Shown: one piece after another, positions 55,004 through 63,292 of the stretch | How positions within the stretch are numbered: the first letter of the stretch is position 1 | Layout: every line of letters starts with the position of its first letter | Notes under the pieces: model-generated | Told to the model about the DNA's origin: nothing | What the model saw: the letters and a program-made list of their open reading frames with translations, nothing else | Databases searched by the model: none | Origin: Hormoscilla sp. GM7CHS1pb | Lineage (GTDB): Bacteria; Cyanobacteriota; Cyanobacteriia; Cyanobacteriales; Desertifilaceae | Assembly (NCBI GenBank): GCA_014323675.1 | Contig: JACONN010000002.1 | Coordinates: 682,001-746,000, forward strand | Length of the DNA: 64,000 bases | Reading direction: 5' to 3' | Made by a program: the position numbers and the translations under genes

Positions 55004-55099
55004 ATGACTACCGAAGCTGCAAGCAAAAACGCCATATTTGTCCGGATATCCGGGATCGTAGAAAAGGCGATTCAAGAAGATAGCCAATTTCAGCAGTAA
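55004..55099 (+). CDS. 31-residue peptide
   Basis: MTTEAASKNAIFVRISGIVE then KAIQEDSQFQQ, with TAGGAGGAT right upstream of ATG. The ribosome site is strong, so it is probably translated. It may be the truncated start of a longer gene; no homologue is recognised. It precedes the antitoxin gene below by 15 bases. Confidence 0.4.
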   Translation: MTTEAASKNAIFVRISGIVEKAIQEDSQFQQ

Positions 55100-55114
55100 T
55101 TAGATCCAGAGGGA

Positions 55115-55303
55115 ATGATTTCAATAGTCTATACAACAATAGAAGAAAATTTGTCGGCGGAGCAATTACATGCGATCGACGATCGCGAACTAACCCGCAG
55201 AATCAAGAAAATGCTGGTGCTAGAGTTAGTGTCGGGAATGTTAGACGAGCTCAGTCCAGAACAAATGGAAAATTTTGACGCTGCCGTAGAAGGGAGATGG
55301 TAA
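55115..55303 (+). CDS. Small antitoxin-like protein
   Basis: 62 residues: MISIVYTTIEENLSAEQLHA, DDRELTRRIKKMLVLELVSG and LDELSPEQMENFDAAVEGRW. The pattern of helices and acidic C terminus, and the next gene (PIN toxin, one base after the stop), make an antitoxin likely. GAGGGA lies upstream. Intact. Confidence 0.65.
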   Translation: MISIVYTTIEENLSAEQLHAIDDRELTRRIKKMLVLELVSGMLDELSPEQMENFDAAVEGRW

Positions 55304-55304
55304 A

Positions 55305-55710
55305 ATGGGTTATATGTTGGATACGAACATAGTGACGGCCATTGTCAAAAACAACGAACCAGTAAAGAAAAAATACCGGCAGTTGGATAGTTTAGGGCAA
55401 GATGTATCAATTAGTTGCATAACTTACTACGAAGTAAAAACTGCTAGCCGTTAATGCCACCAGAAAGCTGTCTATCTTTAACAGGTTTTGCCAAGAAGTG
55501 ACAGTTTTATTCTTGGATGACATGGAAATTGTAGAAAGAGCATCAGCGATCCATGCGGCTTTAAAGCGTAGGGGGACGCCGATAGGAGATGTAGATATTT
55601 TAATCGCGGCAACGGCGATCGCCCGGGACTTAACTCTAGTTTCTCACGATTCTGACATGCTGCGGGTTCCGGGACTGAAGTTAGAAGACTGGCTATCGAC
55701 CGATGGTTGA
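55305..55710 (+). pseudogene. VapC-type PIN toxin, frameshifted
   Basis: The start MGYMLDTNIVTAIVKNNEPV has the first Asp and CITYYEVKTASR the Glu; the first frame stops at 55454. The rest, MEIVERASAIHAALKRRGTP then IGDVDILIAATAIARDLTLV, with two late acids, is in another frame. One shift near 55450 disrupts it; before it the sequence would read EVKRGL in typical copies. The antitoxin is upstream, so this locus is now antitoxin only. Confidence 0.75.
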
Positions 55711-55810
55711 CGCGATGGGGGTAATGTCAGCCCTTTTTGTGGGTCAAGATGGTGACAGACTATGGTTACCAGTCGCCAGACATTCCTCGCGGAGAAGCAA
55801 TGCGTGACGG

Positions 55811-56158
55811 ATGAAACTACCAAACTTTCAACGTGCAGTTGTAGATATTGAGAAACTTCGCGACTACTGTTTGAACCCCAATCACGGACGCGGTCAGCAC
55901 AAAGCCCGTGTCTTTGCTGCTATACTAGGACTGACTGCTGAAAATGCTGAAGAATTGCGAGAGGAGTTGTTAGCAGCTGCCCGTACTGGCGATGCCACTC
56001 CTACTGAACGGGATGAATATGGTCAACGCTACAGGTTAGACTTGGAAATGAGCAGACAAGCTGGACAGGCAAGAGTTCGTAGCAGTTGGATCATTCGCCC
56101 AGGAGAAGACTTCCCGCGACTAACCAGTTGTTATGTTCTGAAACAAGGAGGAGATTAA
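55811..56158 (+). CDS. DUF6883 protein
   Basis: 115 residues. FQRAVVDIEKLRDYCLNPNH, RGQHKARVFAAILGLTAENA and DEYGQRYRLDLEMSRQAGQA then VRSSWIIRPGEDFPRLTSCY match the DUF6883 family, small single-domain proteins often next to DUF4926. The stop is immediately followed by the ATG of the DUF4926 gene (zero-base gap). A toxin-like role is often suggested from such pairing, without proof. Intact. Confidence 0.75.
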   Translation: MKLPNFQRAVVDIEKLRDYCLNPNHGRGQHKARVFAAILGLTAENAEELREELLAAARTGDATPTERDEYGQRYRLDLEMSRQAGQARVRSSWIIRPGEDFPRLTSCYVLKQGGD

Positions 56159-56371
56159 ATGAATAGTAACATCCAGATGCTTGATGTCGTAGTGCTAACT
56201 AATGATTTGCCCGATCTGGATTTGCGCCGAGGGCAAGTTGGTACAGTGGTCGAAATTTTAGCGCCAAATGTTTTTGAAGTGGAATTCAGCGACAATGATG
56301 GCTGCACCTACGCCAGTTTGGCACTCCGGGCAGAACAGCTAATAGTGTTATACGATAGACCTGCTGCCTAA
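56159..56371 (+). CDS. DUF4926 protein
   Basis: 70 residues. IQMLDVVVLTNDLPDLDLRR then GQVGTVVEILAPNVFEVEFS is an SH3-like beta barrel of the DUF4926 family. AAGGAGGAG precedes ATG. It is paired with DUF6883 and could be its antitoxin or chaperone, by analogy. A truncated relative lies on the minus strand at 61094-61291. Confidence 0.75.
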   Translation: MNSNIQMLDVVVLTNDLPDLDLRRGQVGTVVEILAPNVFEVEFSDNDGCTYASLALRAEQLIVLYDRPAA

Positions 56372-56381
56372 AATAATAAAC

Positions 56382-56483
56382 GAGAGCATCCCATTTATAC
56401 AAATTACAAATTAACCTGTAGGGGCGAAGCATAGCTTATGGACAAATTTAATATTTCGCCCGCCGCTAGATTGGGATGCATCC
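56382..56483. mobile_element. Degenerate MITE upstream of uvrB
   Basis: Ends GAGAGCATCCCATTTATA and the complement of TTGGGATGCATCC resemble the GGGTGCATCCC family, and the inner GGGGCGAAGCATAGCTTATG resembles that of 34536-34704. No target duplication is left. It lies 18 bases before the uvrB start and supplies the sequence upstream of it. Confidence 0.55.
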
Positions 56484-56500
56484 ATATTAAACTACCAATT

Positions 56501-58504
56501 ATGACCCCATTTCAGATTCAAGCACCATTTGCACCCACGGGAGACCAACCAGGGGCGATCGGGCAACTAGCGGCCAGCATCCAAGGAGGAAACCGCTATC
56601 AAACCCTGTTGGGGGCGACGGGAACGGGGAAAACCTACACGGTGGCCTGCGTTATCGAAAAAATCGGCAAACCGACATTAATTCTGGCCCACAACAAAAC
56701 CCTCGCCGCCCAGTTATGTAACGAGTTGCGCGAATTTTTCCCCCATAATGCGGTAGAATATTTCATCAGCTACTACGACTATTACCAACCGGAAGCTTAC
56801 ATTCCCGTCAGCGATACTTACATTGAAAAAACCGCGAAAATTAATGATGAGATTGACATGCTGCGCCATTCCGCCACCCGATCGCTGTTTGAAAGGCGGG
56901 ATGTCATAGTTGTCTCCTCCATCAGTTGCATTTACGGATTAGGAATTCCTGCAGAATATCTGAAAGCATCCATTCCCCTCAGGATAGGATCGGAAATAGA
57001 CCAACGTCAACTGCTACGAGATTTAGCTACGATCCAATATAGCCGCAATGATATAGACCTAGGTCGAGGAAAATTCAGGGTCAAAGGGGATGTCCTAGAA
57101 ATAGGACCCGCTTACGAAGACCGCATCATTCGAGTAGAATTCTTTGGGGATGAAATAGACGCTATTCTCTATGTTGACCCGGTAACGGGTAAAACGATCC
57201 AGAATCTGGAGGCTGTAAATATTTACCCGGCCCGTCACTTCGTCACTCCCGCCGACCGACTGGAAGCTGCTTGTGAGGAGATTAAAGCAGAATTACAACG
57301 ACGGTTGACAGAATTAGAACATGCTAGTAAATTATTAGAAGCTCAGCGTCTAGAACAGCGGACAAAATACGATATCGACATGCTGTCTGAGGTGGGGACT
57401 TGCAACGGCGTGGAAAACTATTCCCGCCATTTAGCAGGACGGAACCCAGGGGAACCTCCAGAATGTTTGGTTGATTATTTCCCCAAAGATTGGTTATTAG
57501 TCGTGGATGAATCTCACGTTACTGTACCGCAAATTCGGGGGATGTACAATGGCGATCGGTCTCGGAAGCAGGTATTGATAGAACATGGGTTTCGCCTGCC
57601 CAGCGCCGCCGACAACCGTCCCCTAAAAGCAGAGGAATTCTGGGAAAAGGTGAATCAATGTATATTTGTTTCGGCGACCCCAGGAGATTGGGAACTGGAA
57701 ATTTCCCAAGATGGCGTGGTCGAACAAGTAATTAGACCTACAGGGGCGATCGACCCGGAAATATTTGTCCGTCCCACAGCAGGTCAAGTTGACGACTTGC
57801 TAGGGGAGATTAAAGACCGGGTGGAAAAGTCGGAACGGGTGTTAGTGACAACTCTCACCAAGCGGATGGCGGAAGATTTAACGGACTATCTGGAAGAGAG
57901 AGGAATTCGGGTGCGCTATCTGCATTCCGAGATTCAATCAATTGAACGGATTGAAATCTTGCAGGATTTGCGGTTAGGTAATTTTGACGTGCTAATTGGC
58001 GTCAACTTGTTACGGGAAGGGTTAGATTTACCAGAAGTTTCCCTGGTCGCAATTTTGGATGCAGATAAAGAAGGATTTTTGCGTGCAGAACGTTCTCTGA
58101 TCCAAACGATCGGTCGCGCGGCCCGTCACGTTCGCGGACAGGCGATCCTCTATGGAGATATTCTCACCGATAGCATGAAGCGGACCATAGAAGAAACCGA
58201 TCGGCGTCGAGGGATTCAGATGGCATATAATAAGATGCACGGAATTACTCCCCAACCGATTGTGAAGAAATCCAGTAATGCGATATTAGCATTTCTGGAT
58301 GTTTCCCGGCGCTTGAATGTGCGGGAGTTAGAAGCAGTTTCCGAACAGTTGTCCGATCTGTCCTTAGAACAAATTCCCGAAGTGATTACCCAGTTGGAAG
58401 CACAGATGAAGGAAGCTGCAAAGAATCTGGAGTTTGAGAAAGCGGCCAAATATCGCGATCGCCTCAAGCAGCTGCGAGAGAAGTTACTCGGACAGCGATC
58501 GTAG
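56501..58504 (+). CDS. uvrB: Excinuclease ABC subunit B
   Basis: 667 residues from ATG 56501 ([20 protein letters not shown]); an in-frame upstream extension comes from the MITE and is not part of the protein. Helicase motifs: [20 protein letters not shown] (Walker A), [20 protein letters not shown] (damage-binding hairpin), [20 protein letters not shown] (DEAD-like), [39 protein letters not shown] and [10 protein letters not shown]. The C-terminal UVR motif ([20 protein letters not shown]) binds UvrC. It verifies UV lesions found by UvrA. Intact. Confidence 0.96.
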   Translation: MTPFQIQAPFAPTGDQPGAIGQLAASIQGGNRYQTLLGATGTGKTYTVACVIEKIGKPTLILAHNKTLAAQLCNELREFFPHNAVEYFISYYDYYQPEAYIPVSDTYIEKTAKINDEIDMLRHSATRSLFERRDVIVVSSISCIYGLGIPAEYLKASIPLRIGSEIDQRQLLRDLATIQYSRNDIDLGRGKFRVKGDVLEIGPAYEDRIIRVEFFGDEIDAILYVDPVTGKTIQNLEAVNIYPARHFVTPADRLEAACEEIKAELQRRLTELEHASKLLEAQRLEQRTKYDIDMLSEVGTCNGVENYSRHLAGRNPGEPPECLVDYFPKDWLLVVDESHVTVPQIRGMYNGDRSRKQVLIEHGFRLPSAADNRPLKAEEFWEKVNQCIFVSATPGDWELEISQDGVVEQVIRPTGAIDPEIFVRPTAGQVDDLLGEIKDRVEKSERVLVTTLTKRMAEDLTDYLEERGIRVRYLHSEIQSIERIEILQDLRLGNFDVLIGVNLLREGLDLPEVSLVAILDADKEGFLRAERSLIQTIGRAARHVRGQAILYGDILTDSMKRTIEETDRRRGIQMAYNKMHGITPQPIVKKSSNAILAFLDVSRRLNVRELEAVSEQLSDLSLEQIPEVITQLEAQMKEAAKNLEFEKAAKYRDRLKQLREKLLGQRS

Positions 58505-58543
58505 ATCCGTTAGCCACCATGATATAAACCCAGGAGGTCAATT

Positions 58544-58684
58544 ATGTCCGGCGTGTTTCCGTCACGATCTGGTTTTGGAGGATCGAAGGACATTGGTAAG
58601 CTTGACGCTGCTCCACCTGCAGACGGCGATCTAAAATTGAGCGATGTGGAGGGTCGGGTTGATAATACAAAAAAGTACAGATAA
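58544..58684 (+). CDS. 46-residue protein with a strong ribosome site
   Basis: MSGVFPSRSGFGGSKDIGKL then DAAPPADGDLKLSDVEGRVD NTKKYR. AGGAGG lies seven bases before ATG, the best site in this part. The protein is hydrophilic, Gly-rich at the start, and no domain is recognised. It lies 40 bases after uvrB on the same strand. The AGGAGG and clean frame argue that it is made. Confidence 0.5.
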   Translation: MSGVFPSRSGFGGSKDIGKLDAAPPADGDLKLSDVEGRVDNTKKYR

Positions 58685-59174
58685 TACGCGAAGTCTTGAA
58701 TTACGCGCGTGTTATTATAGCACTTCTTGGAGGATATGAGATTGCGCGAGGGGGTATCCTGGCAGTAAGCCCTAAAATGTCGGTTTGGGCTCTCCCCCCC
58801 AGCCAGCTGCTTCTAGATCGTAAACGGTCACCTCTGCTAAAGTCTCAATCCGTCGCAGGCTCCCGGACCCCCCCGCTGCAACAGTGGGGCTTTGCTGGTC
58901 TATAGACGACGCGGCAGGGTCCGAGAATCTCCGCTTCATGACTTTTGGCTAGATTCTGCGTCCCCCCGGGTGGAGTTGGTGGAACCGGGCGGTAAAACTC
59001 AGGGCGCTATCAAAACGAACCGACTTGCTTCTTTCACGATGGAGACAAAACCCTTGCCTTCCCAGGCAGAGCCTGGGAAGGAGGGGGTTAAAAATCAACT
59101 TGGGAAGGTAGTTTGGGGCGATCGCCTTTATCCTGGTGAAGGCACAATTATGGATGATTCCTCATAGTATAGCG
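58685..59174. other. Spacer upstream of purH
   Basis: No convincing gene. It includes a CGTTCCC-like palindrome variant (CCTTCCCAGGCAGAGCCTGG then GAAGG) at 59058-59082, and possibly the purH promoter. Confidence 0.5.
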
Positions 59175-60713
59175 ATGGCACCTCTAGCACTGCTGAGTAC
59201 CTCTGATAAAACTGGGCTGATTGACTTGGCCCGCCCTCTCGTGCAAGAATTTGGTTTCGATTTGATTAGCAGTGGTGGCACGGCGGCGACCCTGAAAGAG
59301 GCGGGTTTACCCGTAACTAAAGTTGCTGACTACACTGGTTTTCCCGAAATTTTGGGCGGTCGCGTCAAAACCTTGCATCCTCGCATTCATGGTGGTATCC
59401 TGGCACGGCGGGATCTCGAACAGGATAAGGCGGATTTGTCAAGTCACGATATTCGCCCGATCGACTTGGTTGTGGTCAATCTCTATCCTTTTGCACGGAC
59501 GATCGCCCGAGATAATGTTACCTTACCAGAGGCGATCGAGCAAATCGATATTGGCGGACCGACTCTCCTGCGGGCCGCTGCGAAAAACTTCGCTCACCTG
59601 ACCGTGTTGTGCAATCCTGCTGATTATAATGCCTATTTGCAGGAGTTGCGAGATCGGGGGGGAAAAACTTCTCTGGAGTTTCGTCAAGGACGGGCTTATG
59701 CGGCATTCTCCCATACGGCGGAGTACGATCGGGCGATCGCCTCCTACCTAGCGGCGCAAACAGAAACCACACTACCCGAACAATTTACCCTATCAGGACA
59801 AAAGCTGCAAGTGCTGCGCTACGGAGAGAACCCCCATCAACCGGCTGCTTGGTATGAAACTGGGACATCTTCGAGTGGTTGGGCGGCAGCGACCAAACTG
59901 CAAGGCAAGGAACTGAGTTATAACAACTTAGTAGACTTAGAAGCCGCCCGTCGTTTGATTAGTGAATTTACAGACAGCCCAGCAGCAGCTGTCCTCAAGC
60001 ATACTAATCCCTGTGGCGTTGCGTGCAGCAGTACGCTGTCAGAAGCTTACGAACTCGCCTTCGCTGCTGACTCGCTATCCGCTTTTGGTGGTATAGTAGC
60101 CTTGAATCGGGCGATCGACGCCCCCACGGCCCAGCTGATGGTCCAGACCTTTTTAGAATGCGTGGTCGCCCCGGACTGCCAACCAGAGGCCAAATCAATT
60201 CTCGCAGGCAAATCTAAGTTGCGGGTCTTGACCTTGCCCCGTCTTGGTGAGGGAGTAAAGGAGACTGTCAAAGTGATTGCGGGAGGTTTTCTGGTCCAGG
60301 GGTCGGACGAGGAGGTGGAGAACCCCCAAGCGTGGCAAGTCGCGACCGAGGCCAAACCTACCCCAGAGCAGATGGATGAACTGCTGTTTGCCTGGAAAGT
60401 GGTCAAGCATGTAAAATCGAACGCGATCGTAGTTACGCGCGATCGGACGACCCTAGGCATCGGGGCAGGTCAAATGAACCGCGTCGGTGCAGTAGAGATT
60501 GCCCTGAAACAGGCAGGGGACAAGGCCCAGGGAGGGATATTGGCCAGCGATGGCTTCTTTCCCTTCGACGACTCCGTGCGTGCCGCAGCTGCTGCTGGCA
60601 TTACCGCCATTATCCAGCCTGGGGGCAGCATCCGGGACAAAGATTCCATCACGGCAGCCAATGAATTAGGATTGGTAATGGTCTTGACTGGAACGAGACA
60701 TTTTTTGCATTAG
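59175..60713 (+). CDS. purH: Bifunctional AICAR formyltransferase / IMP cyclohydrolase
   Basis: 512 residues from ATG 59175 (MAPLALLSTSDKTGLIDLAR); upstream in-frame codons lack a site. It carries out the last two steps of IMP synthesis. IMP cyclohydrolase half: SSGGTAATLKEAG, GGRVKTLHPRIHGGILARRD. Formyltransferase half: LRYGENPHQPAAWYETG, VLKHTNPCGVACSSTLSEAY, SDSLSAFGGIVALNRAID and ASDGFFPFDDSVRAAA. All conserved motifs and length are normal. Followed by a conserved small gene. Confidence 0.96.
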   Translation: MAPLALLSTSDKTGLIDLARPLVQEFGFDLISSGGTAATLKEAGLPVTKVADYTGFPEILGGRVKTLHPRIHGGILARRDLEQDKADLSSHDIRPIDLVVVNLYPFARTIARDNVTLPEAIEQIDIGGPTLLRAAAKNFAHLTVLCNPADYNAYLQELRDRGGKTSLEFRQGRAYAAFSHTAEYDRAIASYLAAQTETTLPEQFTLSGQKLQVLRYGENPHQPAAWYETGTSSSGWAAATKLQGKELSYNNLVDLEAARRLISEFTDSPAAAVLKHTNPCGVACSSTLSEAYELAFAADSLSAFGGIVALNRAIDAPTAQLMVQTFLECVVAPDCQPEAKSILAGKSKLRVLTLPRLGEGVKETVKVIAGGFLVQGSDEEVENPQAWQVATEAKPTPEQMDELLFAWKVVKHVKSNAIVVTRDRTTLGIGAGQMNRVGAVEIALKQAGDKAQGGILASDGFFPFDDSVRAAAAAGITAIIQPGGSIRDKDSITAANELGLVMVLTGTRHFLH

Positions 60714-60722
60714 GAAATATAC

Positions 60723-61025
60723 ATGGAAAGTACAACAACACCACCGCAAGGTGAATCCAGGGATGTAAAAGTGACGATTCTCCTAGCGGGAGGACATCAG
60801 TATACTCTGCCGATGAAATCAGATTCACAGCTACTGTTGAACCTGTTAAAATTGATTGCAGCTCAATCGGATCCGCAAAACCAGAACGTTTCCAGATTAC
60901 TACAGCTGCCCATCAACGGGAAGCAGCAAGCCTTGTGGTTTACTAGCCAAAATTTAATTGGGATCATCACGGAACCGCCGATGTTTATGCAGCCGCAGCA
61001 ACAACAGCCTCCTGCTGCCAGTTAA
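60723..61025 (+). CDS. Conserved cyanobacterial hypothetical protein
   Basis: 100 residues. VKVTILLAGGHQYTLPMKSD, LLNLLKLIAAQ and FTSQNLIGIITEPPMFMQPQ then a Gln/Pro tail. I recall this family next to a 2-oxoglutarate-Fe(II) oxygenase gene in other cyanobacteria, but here no such gene follows. The gap to purH is 9 bases, so cotranscription is likely. Intact. Confidence 0.65.
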   Translation: MESTTTPPQGESRDVKVTILLAGGHQYTLPMKSDSQLLLNLLKLIAAQSDPQNQNVSRLLQLPINGKQQALWFTSQNLIGIITEPPMFMQPQQQQPPAAS

Positions 61026-61037
61026 ACTGTTTCGGAG

Positions 61038-61097
61038 GTTCGTAGTAAACGCTAAAGCGTTTGCTGGGGGGTTCGTAGCAAACGCTTTAGCGTTTAC
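61038..61097. repeat. Two palindromes of the CGTAGTAAG family
   Basis: Units TTCGTAGTAAACGCTAAAGC and GTTCGTAGCAAACGCTTTAG with cores ACGCT/AGCGT, following the small conserved gene. The last bases contain the stop of the opposite-strand DUF4926 relic. Confidence 0.8.
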
Positions 61098-61291
61098 AGA
61101 GAAACAGGCGCTGCTACTGGTTTAATTTGTGCAGCTGAGACAGCAATCACTTCAAAACCATTCCGGTTTTCGTCCAATACCTCTAAAACGTAGCCATCTT
61201 CTTGTCCTTCTGGTCTCGGACAATAATCCACTATGATTGCCGAAATACCCTGATGCCAATTATACTCAGGAATATCTGAGAGCAGTGTAAC
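61094..61291 (-). pseudogene. DUF4926 protein, N-terminally truncated
   Basis: A frame without a start codon reads VTLLSDIPEYNWHQGISAII, VDYCPRPEGQEDGYVLEVLD and ENRNGFEVIAVSAAQIKPVA to the stop at 61094. The pattern is that of DUF4926 (compare 56159-56371). A stop lies right before the open part, so the first 15-20 residues are lost. No DUF6883 partner is nearby. Confidence 0.65.
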
Positions 61292-61408
61292 TTATGAAAA
61301 CATTTCAAATTTTATAGTTGACCTCTTTCTAGTTAATTAGGCAGGAGGGTCACGAACCTTGTCTCATTAGATAATGAATCAATGACAACAATTTTATTGA
61401 AAAAAAGT

Positions 61409-61505
61409 TTGTAGTGAGGACTTTAGTCCTCATCTTGTGTTAAGTTTGTAGTGAGGACTTTAGTCTTCATTCTTCCCCGAAGCGCTAAAGAGCTTACGAA
61501 GAACT
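61409..61505. repeat. Three palindromes of the CGTAGTAAG family, diverged
   Basis: GTTTGTAGTGAGGACTTTAG then TCCTCA twice, then CCGAAGCGCTAAAGAGCTTA. Cores GGACT/AGTCC and GCGCT/AGAGC. Confidence 0.7.
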
Positions 61506-61618
61506 GCGCTTATACCTATTTCTTCTTAATGGGGGCATTGCGCAAGTGGCTTTATTCGAGCAAGTGCAAGTGGGGATAGGACGGGCCCATCGCCTGTCCG
61601 AATCCCAGGACGGGCCGT

Positions 61619-61643
61619 ATGGCTGCGCCACGCTGCGCGATCG
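61619..61643 (-). repeat. GCGCAGCGTGGCGC repeat, reverse
   Basis: ATGGCTGCGCCACGCTGCGC then GATCG; the complement of the copies at 36981 and 39461. A further reverse copy is at 62759-62783. Confidence 0.75.
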
Positions 61644-61916
61644 GAGGGAAGAGCGCTGGTGGCTGAAAAGCCCACAAGATAAGGATTTCAGCCTCAGACG
61701 CCAAACAGGAGCATAAGGTCAAGCTATAGTGGTCAGTTCTCAGTGGTGGCCTTTGGTTGAGGCGGTCGGTGTTGGTAATTTACCGCGTTGGCGTTGCGAA
61801 TCAGGACAAATCCAAGGTTCAATTGCAGAAGTGACCACTTCGCTATCTAATCAATCGGGCTGCTATTTACATTGAATATATACAGAGGACAGCACAAAGC
61901 GCTCGTCCCAAACAGT

Positions 61917-62102
61917 CAAACTATGGCGTTGCACAACTACGGGATGATAAGGGTTGAAATTGTGAATGGTCAATTGAAATAGTCATAAATGTTCTAGAAT
62001 AGACTATATTAGCTTATTCAATTTTCCTCGTTCCCTGGGGACCGCCTGGGAACGGCAACCATTGACTGCTATCATCCCAAAAATGTGCAACGCCCAAACT
62101 AT
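61917..62102. mobile_element. MITE with 8-bp target duplication, second copy
   Basis: The element is 61925-62094 (170 bp). Ends GGCGTTGCACAACTACGGGA and the complement of CATCCCAAAAATGTGCAACG match the MITE at 15151-15263. Target duplication CAAACTAT at 61917-61924 and 62095-62102. A CGTTCCC-GGGAACG palindrome (62028-62055) lies inside, so one repeat family has landed in another. Confidence 0.9.
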
Positions 62103-62123
62103 AATAAAGAGAGGAAGCTCATT

Positions 62124-62616
62124 ATGAAATTAGTCACCACAGGCATATTTTTTGCAGGACTGGCCCGCTGCTATTGGCGTGAGTATTACCCAAACCACCG
62201 AAGGCGTCTGGAACATCAAAACTCCACCCATTCCGGCTATGGATATTACTATTAACACGGGGGAAAAACCTACTCCTCCAGTCCAGGAGGTAATACCCAT
62301 CTCCGAAAAATTATCAGAAAAAGTCTCAGAAGAACCTGAGTTTTATCAATCCTTGCCCGATCGGGATGTAGTATTTGCTCTAGGAACCGACTATCTGGAT
62401 GTTTCTGGTGAAGGCGCAACCCAGCTCAACTACAATATAATCGCCTTAGAAGGCCAGCAAATTGTAATTACCAGCTTGTCCGGTCAGGTAAAAACGGAGG
62501 TATTTACACCCAGCGGCGGTTTGTTGAGAGAAAATGAACCTTTACCGATAACCGGGAAATATAAAATCAACGTTAGGGCTGCTAGTCCTTACACCCTCAG
62601 AATAAAAGTCAATTGA
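62124..62616 (+). pseudogene. Exported protein, frameshift in the signal peptide
   Basis: GAGAGGAAG precedes ATG 62124 (MKLVTTGIFFAGL), a signal-peptide start. A shift between about 62155 and 62175, near a run of seven T, leads to the frame PAAIGVSITQTTEGVWNIKT, PVQEVIPISEKLSEKV, YLDVSGEGATQLNYNIIALE and GKYKINVRAASPYTLRIKVN. The second half resembles a small beta-sandwich (pre-peptidase C-terminal-like). The target duplication of a MITE lies 22 bases upstream. With one indel corrected it would be about 164 residues. Confidence 0.6.
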
Positions 62617-62667
62617 CGATCGACCGCCTCAATTATCAGTACATCCCGACATAAGTAAATGAATTAA

Positions 62668-62698
62668 GAAACCTGGTTTTTTGGAAAAACCGGGTTTC
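62668..62698 (+). terminator. Hairpin after the exported-protein gene
   Basis: GAAACCTGGTTTTTTGGAAA, AACCGGGTTTC pairs its two ends; similar to the hairpin after the subtilase. It lies 50 bases after the stop. Confidence 0.45.
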
Positions 62699-62758
62699 TG
62701 TGCTACTGATGACCGGGCCCTGTCTCCGGGGACAGGGTTTGGGTTTAAGCTGTGTTCT

Positions 62759-62783
62759 ATGGCTGCGCCACGCTGCGCGATCG
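62759..62783 (-). repeat. GCGCAGCGTGGCGC repeat, reverse
   Basis: ATGGCTGCGCCACGCTGCGC then GATCG. Confidence 0.7.
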
Positions 62784-62810
62784 GTGCTAAGCCAACCTAC
62801 AGTATTAAGA

Positions 62811-63277
62811 TTATCCAGATGTGATATCACTCATTTCTTCGCACTGTTCCAGTCTGTGGGAGATCGCCACCAGACTATCTGCGGCGGTAGATGTACCCAC
62901 ACCATAACAAGCGCGTCGCCGCCAGGCGATCGCGGGGAGATGTCCTTCCGGAGCATTAGCAGAGAAACTCAGTTCATCATAATTGAGCCAGTTTACCACT
63001 GGCGCCAGCCCACCCGATCGCAAAAATCCATATAATTGTTCTCCAGGCTGGATAATATTTGCCTCTGCACATTGAAGCCGAAGCGTCCACCGCTATACTC
63101 GGTCCAGAGTTGGTCGATCGTCTGTAAGTCGGCACAAGGAAAATTTTCGATATCTTCCAAGCGCAGCCAGCCTTCAGCTTCTCGATCGACTACAATAAGC
63201 ATTACTAGCCAGGTATATTCATCAGCTTCTTGCCATCTTCCTGCGGCCAGGAACTGGCCTAGCTGACTATAGTCCAT
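62811..63277 (-). pseudogene. GUN4-domain protein, one frameshift
   Basis: The first frame, MDYSQLGQFLAAGRWQEADE, YTWLVMLIVVDREAEGWLRL, ENFPCADLQTIDQLWTEYSG and RFGFNVQRQI, is a GUN4-type tetrapyrrole-binding domain, with WQEAD and the FP-C-DL helix as signatures. After RVGW a shift near 63000 puts the rest (VVNWLNYDELSFSANAPEGH LPAIAWRRR) into the next frame, ending at 62811. GUN4 binds protoporphyrin IX and activates Mg chelatase; many cyanobacteria have further GUN4-type proteins of other function. One indel may be an error. Confidence 0.75.
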
Positions 63278-63292
63278 CCCTACCTCAGACTG

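Larger units (their letters stand above)
61292..61916. other. Spacer with repeats
   Basis: No gene seen. It contains two GTGAGGACTTTAGTCCTCAT-type palindromes (61409-61470), one GAAGCGCTAAAGAGCTTACG unit (61484-61505), and a GCGCAGCGTGGCGC repeat in reverse (61619-61643). Confidence 0.6.

Noticed and set aside
58696..59167. Short open frames between uvrB and purH
   Set aside because: No start site or domain support; the region looks like spacer with a palindrome.
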